Shown here piece after piece: positions 1 through 7,618 of a stretch of 64,000 nt of DNA. The position numbers were made by a program, and so were the translations under genes. The stretch is from B1 sp964443415 (GTDB lineage: Bacteria; Bacteroidota; Bacteroidia; UKL13-3). The stretch covers positions 1-64,000 of the forward strand of contig CAYUDC010000003.1 of the NCBI GenBank assembly GCA_964443415.1. Reading direction: 5' to 3'. Within the stretch, counting starts at the first letter, position 1, and each line of letters begins with the position of its first letter. The notes beneath the pieces were generated by a model, which worked only from the letters and a program-made list of their open reading frames with translations, was not told where the DNA came from and did no database searches.

Positions 1-296
1 TCAATAGCATCACCTATACCAAAGTCCTCAAAAGTTTCAAAGTTGTTAATGTCAATTATGGTTTTGTAAAATCCATAGTCCTTAAAATTGCTTTCAATAT
101 TTTTCCTGATGTACAAAAAGTTGGATTTATCAAAGTCTTGAAAGTTTGTTTGATCAAATGTGTATTCTATGTCAAAATAAAGGTCGTAAATTCTCACAAG
201 GTTCCGTTCCAACAATTTTTCTTTGTCGGTCATTTTCAAGTTTGGTTGTAGTCCATACTTAACAATTTCATTAATTGTCGAAATTAACTCTTTCAT
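1..296 (-). CDS. Hypothetical protein, C-terminus cut by window edge
   Basis: An open frame enters from the left edge and begins at an ATG whose complement is at 294-296, giving about 98 residues with no stop. The N-terminus reads MKELISTINEIVKYGL and is followed by a charged, aromatic-rich stretch (LVRIYDLYFDIEY, IRKNIESNFKDYG). There is no signal peptide or membrane segment. I do not recognise the family. Codon use looks coding, with many Lys, Asp and Phe codons and no internal stop. It is divergent from mnmA, with about 190 bases between the two starts. The real length and function cannot be judged from this fragment. Confidence 0.6.
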   Translation of the reverse strand, partial: MKELISTINEIVKYGLQPNLKMTDKEKLLERNLVRIYDLYFDIEYTFDQTNFQDFDKSNFLYIRKNIESNFKDYGFYKTIIDINNFETFEDFGIGDAI

Positions 297-438
297 AGCA
301 GTGTTGTCCTTCAAAATTGTCTATAACCCACCATCCTCCCTGCAAAATAAGAGTATTAACCCCAAAATAGCGCATCATGCCAATAAATGATTCAATTTGT
401 TTCATGCCGCCAAATAAGTTTTACTCCAAATAATTCCC

Positions 439-446
439 TACTTTTG
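439..446 (+). promoter_or_regulatory. Bacteroidota -7 promoter element for mnmA
   Basis: TACTTTTG matches the Bacteroidota sigma-A -7 consensus TAnnTTTG and lies 43 bases before the chosen mnmA start. I see no convincing TTG-type -33 element at the expected 19-21 base spacing, so the assignment rests on the -7 box and its position. Confidence 0.4.
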
Positions 447-489
447 CCTTTCAATCATGCGGGCTTTTTACCCGTTAATGTTTTGTTTT

Positions 490-1590
490 ATGAGTAAAAA
501 AGGAAGAATATTAGTCGCCATGAGCGGCGGAATCGACAGCACGGTGGCAGCAGTGATGCTGGCAGAAGAAGGGTACGAAGTAGTGGGCGTTACCATGAAA
601 ACCTGGGATTACCAAAACAGCGGTGGCTCCAAAAAAGAAACCGGTTGCTGTAGCCTCGATTCCATCAACGATGCCCGTGCCATTGCCGTTAAATATGGCA
701 TCCACCATTTAATTTTAGATATCCGTGATGAGTTTGGCGATTTTGTCATCGACAATTTTGTAGACGAATACCTTGCTGGTCGCACGCCCAACCCTTGCGT
801 GCTTTGCAATACCCACATCAAATGGGAAGCCCTGCTTAAACGCGCCAACCAACTCGATTGCGAGTTTATTGCCACCGGACACTATGCCCAAATCAGAGAA
901 GAAAACAGCCGCTTTGTCATCAGCAAGGGCTTGGATCACCACAAAGACCAAAGCTATGTCTTATGGGGCCTTACCCAAGAAAGCTTGGCTCGAACCAAAT
1001 TCCCCCTCGGTGGATACCACAAAACAGATATCAAACAAATGGCCCTCGACCGTGGCTTTACCGAATTGGTGAAAAAACCAGAAAGCTACGAAATCTGCTT
1101 TGTGCCCGATAACGACTACCGTGGCTTCCTTAAACGCAAAGTGGAAGGCCTCGAAGAAAAGGTAAATGGCGGAAACTTTGTAGATGCCAGCGGAAAAGTA
1201 TTGGGCAAACACAAAGGCTATCCTTTCTACACCGTGGGCCAACGCAAAGGCCTCGAAATTGCCCTGGGCGAACCCATGTTTGTGCTTGGCATTTACCCAG
1301 AAACCAATACCGTGGTATTGGGTAGGGAAGAAGAGCTTAGTAGAAACGGAATGTGGGTAAGAAATATTAATTTGCAAAAGTATGCGCAAATAAATGAACC
1401 CATCGAGGCGTTAACCAAAGTGCGTTACAAAGACCCCGGAACCATGGCCAATATTGTGCAAATAGACCATAAAATGAAAGTAGAATTTAATGCAAAAGTA
1501 AAGGGCATTGCACCCGGACAAAGCGCTGTGTTCTACGAAGGCAACGATGTATTGGGCGGTGGTTGGATAGAATCTAGTTTCGACTTATAA
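490..1590 (+). CDS. mnmA: tRNA-specific 2-thiouridylase MnmA
   Basis: MnmA places sulfur on position 2 of the wobble uridine U34 of tRNA-Lys, -Glu and -Gln, using ATP and a persulfide relay in the cytoplasm. The PP-loop SGGIDS is at residues 12-17. The nucleophile region NPCVLCN has Cys103, and the second catalytic cysteine lies in YEICFVPD (Cys203). The ATG at 490 gives 366 residues, the normal family length, and starts MSKKGRILVAMSGG. The upstream in-frame ATGs at 457 and 478 would add an unrelated hydrophobic leader, so I reject them. The gene is visibly richer in GC than its neighbours. A lipoprotein gene follows one base after the stop, so the two may be co-transcribed. Confidence 0.96.
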   Translation: MSKKGRILVAMSGGIDSTVAAVMLAEEGYEVVGVTMKTWDYQNSGGSKKETGCCSLDSINDARAIAVKYGIHHLILDIRDEFGDFVIDNFVDEYLAGRTPNPCVLCNTHIKWEALLKRANQLDCEFIATGHYAQIREENSRFVISKGLDHHKDQSYVLWGLTQESLARTKFPLGGYHKTDIKQMALDRGFTELVKKPESYEICFVPDNDYRGFLKRKVEGLEEKVNGGNFVDASGKVLGKHKGYPFYTVGQRKGLEIALGEPMFVLGIYPETNTVVLGREEELSRNGMWVRNINLQKYAQINEPIEALTKVRYKDPGTMANIVQIDHKMKVEFNAKVKGIAPGQSAVFYEGNDVLGGGWIESSFDL

Positions 1591-1591
1591 C

Positions 1592-2269
1592 ATGAAAAAC
1601 CTACATATCCTTATTGCCTCGCTACTTTTAATGATGGTCTTTGCTTGCAAAACCAATGACAATCAAGACGACATATTGCTTTCTCAAGGATATGAGTATT
1701 TTCCCTTAACTACTGGACTTAGTAGAATTTATCAAGTAGATTCTATCGCTTTCGACGACAACGATGGCAGCATCGATACCTTTCAATTTTTCTATAAAGA
1801 GCTTGTAGACGCAAAGGTGTTGGGTCAAACCGAAACCAACCAACATACCACCATTCTTAGGTTTGCCACCCAAGATACCAGCAAAGCTTGGTTGCCAAGG
1901 GCCTCAGCATTTGCCTTGCAAACCAACCAAAACTTGCAGCTGTTCGAAGAAAATATCAGGTATGTAAAACTCACTTTTCCCTTGGGTAATATTGGTACCT
2001 GGAATGGCAATATGTATAATAGCCTTGGAAGGCGCAACTATGTTTATCAAGGCAATAATTATAGCTATACCATGCCCAATGGCAGCAAGTTCCAAAAATG
2101 CGTTCAAATTCAAGAGGCAAACATCAAAAATGCCATCGAAGAGATTTTAGTTAGAAGCTTGTATGCCCCGCAAATTGGATTGGTGCTGTATAGTCATACC
2201 AATATTAACACCCAAGGAACTAGTAAAAGTGGGTATATTCTAAAGCAATCTTTAATTGCATTTTACTAG
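1592..2269 (+). CDS. Hypothetical lipoprotein
   Basis: The protein has 225 residues. It begins with a type II signal sequence: a short Lys start, a leucine-rich core, and a lipobox VFAC with the acceptor Cys near residue 19. It should therefore be lipid-anchored in the cell envelope. The rest (YFPLTTGLSRIYQVDSI...) has the look of small Bacteroidota envelope proteins that open with a YxPLxxGxxxxY motif, but I cannot name a function. It sits between mnmA (one base) and the S8 protease gene (two bases), so all three probably share a transcript. It carries one copy of the dispersed GGKTTGAHCC word at 1822-1831. Confidence 0.8.
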   Translation: MKNLHILIASLLLMMVFACKTNDNQDDILLSQGYEYFPLTTGLSRIYQVDSIAFDDNDGSIDTFQFFYKELVDAKVLGQTETNQHTTILRFATQDTSKAWLPRASAFALQTNQNLQLFEENIRYVKLTFPLGNIGTWNGNMYNSLGRRNYVYQGNNYSYTMPNGSKFQKCVQIQEANIKNAIEEILVRSLYAPQIGLVLYSHTNINTQGTSKSGYILKQSLIAFY

Positions 2270-2271
2270 CA

Positions 2272-3933
2272 ATGAGTTATAAATTTCTTTCTTCACTATT
2301 GCTTGTGTTAGGTTTCGGTTTGAACCAAACCAAGGCGCAACAGTATTATTATTTTGTAGCTTTTAAAGACAAGCCACATTACCAAGAAATTGTATATCAA
2401 CCCTCATTGTATTTGTCTCCTAAGGCCATTGAGCGCAGAACAGTAAATGGCGTGGCCTTAAACCCCAATGATGTTCCACCCGATACTGCCTATGTAAATG
2501 CTTTGGCAAGATTGCCTTTGTATTTGCATGCAAAGAGCCGCTGGTTTAATGGCTGCGTGGTTTTGGTAAATGATAAAAAAATCGAGTCGCAACTAGCGGC
2601 CTTGCCTTTTGTATCGTCTGTTAAATACCTTGGTCCAGCTAATTTTATGAGCGAAGAGGGCGGTTCGCGCGAGGCATCGGTAAGAAACCAACTGAGTGCA
2701 TTAGAACAATCATTTGACCATAAAAAGAATAAGTCGGATTCTATTTTTACAGGTAAAAGCGCCAAACAACTTGCCTTGCTGCATGCCGATAGTTTATTAA
2801 AACAGGAGGTGAATGGAGAAGGAGTATTAATTGCCGTATTAGATGCAGGCTTTTACAACTTAGATTTACTGCCGCCATTTAGGCATTTGTTTTCCCAGAA
2901 AAAAATTATCGCTGCTTGGGATTGGGTAGCCAATGAAGAAAATGTATTTAACGACGACGACCATGGTTTGGCTGTGATGAGTTGCTTGGCAGCTTGGCAA
3001 CCTGGCAAAGTAATTGGCACCGCACCAAACGCCAATTATCTATTGTTGCGAACCGAGAATTCGTATAGCGAGTATGTTGCCGAAGAATATTTTTGGGCCA
3101 TTGCTGCCGAGTTTGCGGATAGCTGTGGAGCAGATATTATTAATTCTTCTTTGGGCTATACCAAACATGATGATAAGTCGATGGGACACAAATACTCAGA
3201 ATTGGATGGCAAAAGCACCATCATTACTCAAGCGGCGGAGATTGCAGCATCTAAAGGCATCATGGTGGTGGCCAGCGCTGGCAATGAGGGCGATAAATCT
3301 TGGCGGCAAATTAGCGCTCCTGCCGATGGCCCTAATGTGTTGGCAGTAGGTGCTGTAGATAAAGATGGCAGGTATGTTGGTTTTAGTTCGGTGGGGCCAA
3401 CAGCAGATAAACGCATGAAACCAGATTTGGTAGCCATGGGCAAAAACGTAGCTTTAGTAGATAAAAACGGAAGTATATACGAAGGAAATGGTACTTCGTA
3501 TGCTTGCCCCTTATTATCCGGAACCTTGGCGCAATTAAAGCAAATGGCACCGCAAGCCTCTAGCGTAAAAGTAAAAGAAGCCTTGATATTAAGTGCCAAT
3601 CAATTTTATGAACCAGATAAATATTTAGGTGCGGGTATGCCAGATGTACCTTTGGCGGCAAAAATGGTTCAAGCCATTGGCGACTCCTTAATAGACGCTC
3701 AAGTGTCGGAAGATGGTAAGTATTTATTGGTAGCTCTGCACAGCAGAAGGGCACAAAAAGTAGATATCTCTTTTATTCATCCGGTAAGTGGCGAAGCCTA
3801 TAAAAGCAGTTTTTCATTGGTTAAAGGCTTGAACCGAGTAGCTGTTAAGTTAAATAAAAAACGACCAAATGGAATTTACCAATTGGTCGTTTCGTTTGGT
3901 TCAAGAAAAACCGAACTGAATATTATCCTTTAA
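2272..3933 (+). CDS. Secreted S8 (subtilisin-like) serine peptidase
   Basis: The protein has 553 residues with an N-terminal signal peptide ending near TKAQQ. The subtilase catalytic triad is visible: Asp191 in AVLDAGF, His231 in DDDHGLAVMS and Ser409 in GNGTSYACP, with the oxyanion Asn in INSSLG. The C-terminal 80 residues form a beta-rich tail ending IYQLVVSFGSRKTELNIIL, which resembles a degenerate type IX secretion sorting domain. It should therefore be exported and perhaps surface-bound. The substrate is unknown. The 3' end overlaps the convergent gene by 11 bases and contains that gene's terminator hairpin. It follows the lipoprotein gene by two bases. Confidence 0.88.
   Translation: MSYKFLSSLLLVLGFGLNQTKAQQYYYFVAFKDKPHYQEIVYQPSLYLSPKAIERRTVNGVALNPNDVPPDTAYVNALARLPLYLHAKSRWFNGCVVLVNDKKIESQLAALPFVSSVKYLGPANFMSEEGGSREASVRNQLSALEQSFDHKKNKSDSIFTGKSAKQLALLHADSLLKQEVNGEGVLIAVLDAGFYNLDLLPPFRHLFSQKKIIAAWDWVANEENVFNDDDHGLAVMSCLAAWQPGKVIGTAPNANYLLLRTENSYSEYVAEEYFWAIAAEFADSCGADIINSSLGYTKHDDKSMGHKYSELDGKSTIITQAAEIAASKGIMVVASAGNEGDKSWRQISAPADGPNVLAVGAVDKDGRYVGFSSVGPTADKRMKPDLVAMGKNVALVDKNGSIYEGNGTSYACPLLSGTLAQLKQMAPQASSVKVKEALILSANQFYEPDKYLGAGMPDVPLAAKMVQAIGDSLIDAQVSEDGKYLLVALHSRRAQKVDISFIHPVSGEAYKSSFSLVKGLNRVAVKLNKKRPNGIYQLVVSFGSRKTELNIIL
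3859..3892 (-). terminator. Intrinsic terminator of the minus-strand membrane gene, inside the protease gene
   Basis: Ten base pairs can form between 3859-3868 and 3883-3892 (AAACGACCAA / TTGGTCGTTT), with a 14-base loop. Read on the minus strand, the stem is followed by a T-rich tail (TTTTATTTAA), the form of an intrinsic terminator. It lies 30 bases past the stop of the membrane protein gene and inside the last codons of the S8 protease gene. Confidence 0.6.
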
Positions 3934-4456
3934 CTTGTTTGGCTTGAAGTGCAGGGATGTTTACCTGCAATAAATAAAATCCACCAAATAAAATGCTGCT
4001 GTAAACGATATCAGACAAAAAGGTGTTTTGAAAGAAAGGCCAACCTGCTACATAGCTGTTGATAAGTCCTGCAAAATCGTGAGTGTAAATAGGGCCTAAT
4101 GAGCTCGGATAAAAGAATACACAATTGGTAATTAAGAAAAATGCCACCGAAGAGGCTACCGAGGCAAATCCAACATTGTACCAAGTAATGTTTTTGCGTA
4201 ATTGAGTTCCAATAAAGATAGAAGCCATAAAACCTGCGTAAGTAATAAGCATCTCTGGACCATAAAATCCTAAAAACACATCACTTAACAGCATAGCTGC
4301 CAGCGGTATAATATAGGCCAGGGCTCTTTTGCTAAGATACGCACCTCCAAATAAAGCTAAAGCTCCAATAGGAGAGAAATTAGGTGCATGTGGCACCAAA
4401 CGCAATAAAGCGGCTGCAAAAATAAGGGCTACGATAGTTAATAATCTGTTGTTCAT
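3923..4456 (-). CDS. DUF6580-like integral membrane protein
   Basis: The protein has 177 residues from the ATG complementary to 4454-4456 (MNNRLLTIVALIFAAALLRL). A longer frame starting at 4534 adds 26 polar residues before the first membrane helix and is less likely. About five hydrophobic helices are visible, with the conserved-looking segment PNFSPIGALALFGGAY near residue 25, typical of the DUF6580 family. That family resembles the membrane component of ECF-type vitamin transporters, but no substrate can be inferred. The end overlaps the convergent protease gene by 11 bases. Confidence 0.75.
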   Translation of the reverse strand: MNNRLLTIVALIFAAALLRLVPHAPNFSPIGALALFGGAYLSKRALAYIIPLAAMLLSDVFLGFYGPEMLITYAGFMASIFIGTQLRKNITWYNVGFASVASSVAFFLITNCVFFYPSSLGPIYTHDFAGLINSYVAGWPFFQNTFLSDIVYSSILFGGFYLLQVNIPALQAKQVKG

Positions 4457-4589
4457 GATTTGATTTTTCCGAATGCGAAAATAAAAACCTTTTCCTTTAA
4501 ACCAAAAACAAAGAAGATAGTTGTTCACATCCAAGGGGGAAAACTTAAAAATGCCGTTCCCATAAAAGTTAGGCCATTTAAATAATGTG

Positions 4590-4620
4590 TTGTCGCACTA
4601 ATTCTAAAGTCTTTAATTTG
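4590..4620 (+). promoter_or_regulatory. Possible promoter of the M16 peptidase gene
   Basis: A TTG at 4590-4592 and TAATTTG at 4614-4620 are separated by 21 bases, close to the Bacteroidota layout TTG-N19-21-TAnnTTTG. The second element lacks one base of the consensus. It lies 25 bases before the ATG. Confidence 0.35.
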
Positions 4621-4645
4621 CGATACAAAACCAAACTAAAATCCA

Positions 4646-7552
4646 ATGAAAAAAGGACTTTTACTTGCAGGTGTCTTAGCATTAACAGGATTAGCCAATA
4701 GAACATTGGCTCAAACTCCTGCCGCAGCCACTGCAAACCCTAATCAAACCCAATTATTAGAAAAAGTAAGCGCTGCCCCTGGCGAATTAAAAATTGCTTA
4801 CGAAAAGTACAGGTTGCCAAATGGCCTTACCCTTATCATTCATGAAGACCATTCAGATCCTATCGTTCACGTAGAAGTTACCTACCATGTGGGTTCTGCG
4901 CGTGAGTCGGCTGGTAAATCTGGATTTGCGCATTTCTTTGAACACATGATGTTTCAAGGTTCTGTGAATGTAAGAGATGAAGAACATTTTAAAATTGTAT
5001 CGGGTGCAGGTGGTCAAATGAATGGTACCACTAACCGCGACCGTACCAATTATTTCGAAACCTTGCCTGCCAATTACCTTGAGACAGCCTTGTGGTTAGA
5101 AGCAGATAGAATGGGTTTTTTATTGGATTCTGTTACCCAAAAGAAATTTGAAGTTCAACGTGCTACTGTTAAAAACGAAAAAGGCCAAAGGGTAGACAAC
5201 GTACCTTATGGTAAAGTAGACGAAATGAAGGATGCTGCTTTATATCCTAAAGGACATTCTTATAACTGGCCAACCATTGGTTACTTAGAAGACTTGGATA
5301 GGGTGGATGTTGATGACTTAAAGAATTTCTTTATGCGTTGGTATGGCCCTAACAATGCTTGTTTAGTGGTAGCTGGAGATGTTGTTCCGGCTGATGTAAT
5401 TAAATTAGCAGAAAAGTATTTTGGCCCAATTCCTAGAGGTCCAGAAGTGAAGCCAATGCGTTTAGAGCCAGTTAGGCTACCAGATACCCGTTACAGCAAT
5501 TATGCAGATAACGTGTTTGCACCTATGCACATGTTTGTTTGGCCTTCACCAAAGTCTTACCACCAAGACGAGGCTGCCATGGATATCTTAGGATATATTA
5601 TGGGAACAGGTAATAACTCTATTATCTATAAAAACTTTACCAAGCCAGAAAGAGCTTTCCAAGCCTATAGCTACCACTATGGTTCTGAGTTAGCTGGTGA
5701 GTTTGCCATTGCCTTTATTGCTAATCCGTTTTTTGATGGAGAGAATGATTTTGAAAAGAACCTTAAAGCGATGTTCGCAGAATTTGATAGCAAAGGTATT
5801 TCTGATGACGACTTAAACCGCGCCAAAGGACAATTTGAAACCTCTATTTATGGTGTTTTAAACAGCGTGGGATCAAAAGCTTCTGTACTTAGTTCAACTT
5901 GGTATTTAAGTCATGGCAACCCAAGACTTGAGAAAAACTTCAATCTGAATGATGAGTTGGCACGCTACCAAAAAATCACCAAAGAAGATGTAATGCGTGT
6001 GTTCCGCCAATACATTAAAGACAAAAACTATGTGATGGTAACAGCTTTCCCTAAACGCGGAAATGCAGCCATTGCCAAAGAAGAAACCAAAGAAACCACT
6101 ACCTCTGGAACAGCTGTAAAAGGCGAGTTAGAATACAAAGGGCTTAGCTATACCACTCCAAAAGATAATTTCGACAGAAGCAAGAGACCAGAACCAGGTC
6201 CAGCTAAAACCATCAATGTACCAGATTTCTATACAACCAAATGGGATAATGGCATCAAAGTAATTGGTTCTGTAACCAAAGAAACGCCAATGGTAACTAT
6301 TTTGTTAAGCATGAAAGGTGGTAATATTGCTGCCGGAGACCCTGCAAAAGCTGGTTTAGCTGCTATTACTGCTAATATGATGCAAGAAGCTACTTTAAAC
6401 TATACCAGCGAAGCATTCGAAAACGAAATGTCTAAGCTTGGAGCTTCTGTAAGCTTTGGTGCAGGTACAGACAATCATTACATGCAAGTGGTGGCACCTA
6501 AGAAGAACTTAGATGCAGCCCTTAAATTGGTAGAAGAAAAATTAATGCGTCCTAAGTTTAACTTAGACGAATTTAAATTGAACCAATCTCAAGCTTATCA
6601 AGGTGTAAATGCAGAAAAATATGATGCAGGTGCAACCGCAGATCTAGCTTTTGCCAAATTGGTTTATGGTAAATCTATTGCTGCAGAGCCAGTAAGTGGA
6701 ACCTTAAAAACCATTAAAGCTTTTACCTTAAAAGATGTTCAGAACTTCTACGATAGATACTATGCGCCAGACTTTGCTACTTTAACCATTGTAGGTGATG
6801 TAACAGAACAAGAGATTTTATCTAAACTAAAATTCTTACAAGATTGGAAGAAAAAGGGCGTTGTTATTCCTGCTGTTCCAGCACCAGTTGCCACTCCAGG
6901 TTCAGACAAAAACGTGATGTTGGTAGACAAATACAAAGCGGCACAATCAGAAATTCGTGTGGGCATGTTAGGTCAGAAATACGACTATAACGGAAAGTTC
7001 TTTAAAACTGCTGCCATGAACTTCCCATTAGGTGGCGCATTTAACAGCCGTTTAAACCTTAACCTTCGCGAAGACAAAGGCTTTACCTATGGTATTCGTT
7101 CATACAACTCTGGATACAAAGACAGAGTGGGTGTGTTTGAAATTGCTACCGGTGTTAGAACCTCTGCTACCGATAGTGCTTTAAAAGAAATCATGTACGA
7201 AGTGAAAAACTACAGAGAAAATGGCATTACCGATGAAGAACTTCAGTTTATGAAGAACTCTATCACCCAAAGTGATGCTTTGCGTTACGAGTCGAACTTC
7301 CAAAAAGCTTCTTTCTTAAACAGATTGGTTGAGTTAGATTTGCCTAAAGATTATATCGCTCAACAAAACGCTACAGTGAAGTCATTAACCAAAGAAGAAA
7401 TCAATGCTTTGGCTAAAGAAGTATTAAAACTAGAGCAAATGACCATTTTAATTGTAGGTGACAAAGAAAAAATTAAAGCTCCGCTAGAAAAAGCAGGCTA
7501 TAAAATTGTAGACTACAAAGAAGTAGAAGTAGCTTCTTACGAGAAGAACTAA
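4646..7552 (+). CDS. Secreted M16 family zinc metallopeptidase (two-domain)
   Basis: The protein has 968 residues and a clear signal peptide (MKKGLLLAGVLALTGLANRTLAQ), so it is periplasmic or outer-membrane associated. The first M16 domain carries the inverted zinc motif HFFEH at residues 96-100 (GFAHFFEHMMFQGS). The second half repeats the fold but lacks the zinc motif (the matching place reads AGLAAITANMMQEAT). This is the usual active/inactive arrangement of pitrilysin-type peptidases, which degrade peptides in a closed chamber. It is a single-gene unit with its own terminator. No copy of the dispersed word lies in its 2.9 kb. Confidence 0.92.
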   Translation: MKKGLLLAGVLALTGLANRTLAQTPAAATANPNQTQLLEKVSAAPGELKIAYEKYRLPNGLTLIIHEDHSDPIVHVEVTYHVGSARESAGKSGFAHFFEHMMFQGSVNVRDEEHFKIVSGAGGQMNGTTNRDRTNYFETLPANYLETALWLEADRMGFLLDSVTQKKFEVQRATVKNEKGQRVDNVPYGKVDEMKDAALYPKGHSYNWPTIGYLEDLDRVDVDDLKNFFMRWYGPNNACLVVAGDVVPADVIKLAEKYFGPIPRGPEVKPMRLEPVRLPDTRYSNYADNVFAPMHMFVWPSPKSYHQDEAAMDILGYIMGTGNNSIIYKNFTKPERAFQAYSYHYGSELAGEFAIAFIANPFFDGENDFEKNLKAMFAEFDSKGISDDDLNRAKGQFETSIYGVLNSVGSKASVLSSTWYLSHGNPRLEKNFNLNDELARYQKITKEDVMRVFRQYIKDKNYVMVTAFPKRGNAAIAKEETKETTTSGTAVKGELEYKGLSYTTPKDNFDRSKRPEPGPAKTINVPDFYTTKWDNGIKVIGSVTKETPMVTILLSMKGGNIAAGDPAKAGLAAITANMMQEATLNYTSEAFENEMSKLGASVSFGAGTDNHYMQVVAPKKNLDAALKLVEEKLMRPKFNLDEFKLNQSQAYQGVNAEKYDAGATADLAFAKLVYGKSIAAEPVSGTLKTIKAFTLKDVQNFYDRYYAPDFATLTIVGDVTEQEILSKLKFLQDWKKKGVVIPAVPAPVATPGSDKNVMLVDKYKAAQSEIRVGMLGQKYDYNGKFFKTAAMNFPLGGAFNSRLNLNLREDKGFTYGIRSYNSGYKDRVGVFEIATGVRTSATDSALKEIMYEVKNYRENGITDEELQFMKNSITQSDALRYESNFQKASFLNRLVELDLPKDYIAQQNATVKSLTKEEINALAKEVLKLEQMTILIVGDKEKIKAPLEKAGYKIVDYKEVEVASYEKN

Positions 7553-7576
7553 CTATCATTTAATTGATTTTTTGAG

Positions 7577-7602
7577 AGGGCTGGCAAACAATTGTCAGCC
7601 CT
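7577..7602 (+). terminator. Intrinsic terminator of the M16 gene
   Basis: An 11-pair stem (AGGGCTGGCAA / TTGTCAGCCCT, one G-T pair) with loop ACAA is followed by TTTCTTATTTT. It begins 24 bases past the M16 stop. The next open frame technically starts inside this hairpin, which argues for a later start of the helicase gene. Confidence 0.85.
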
Positions 7603-7618
7603 TTCTTATTTTATAAAG

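Noticed and set aside
457..489. Earlier in-frame starts of mnmA
   Set aside because: They add a hydrophobic leader unlike any MnmA; the ATG at 490 gives the normal N-terminus and length.
961..1389. 142-residue minus-strand frame
   Set aside because: It is fully antisense to mnmA; the higher GC of that gene leaves long open shadow frames.
7592..7618. TTG start of the helicase frame at 7592
   Set aside because: It lies inside the terminator hairpin of the preceding gene, and the extra residues do not fit the family.
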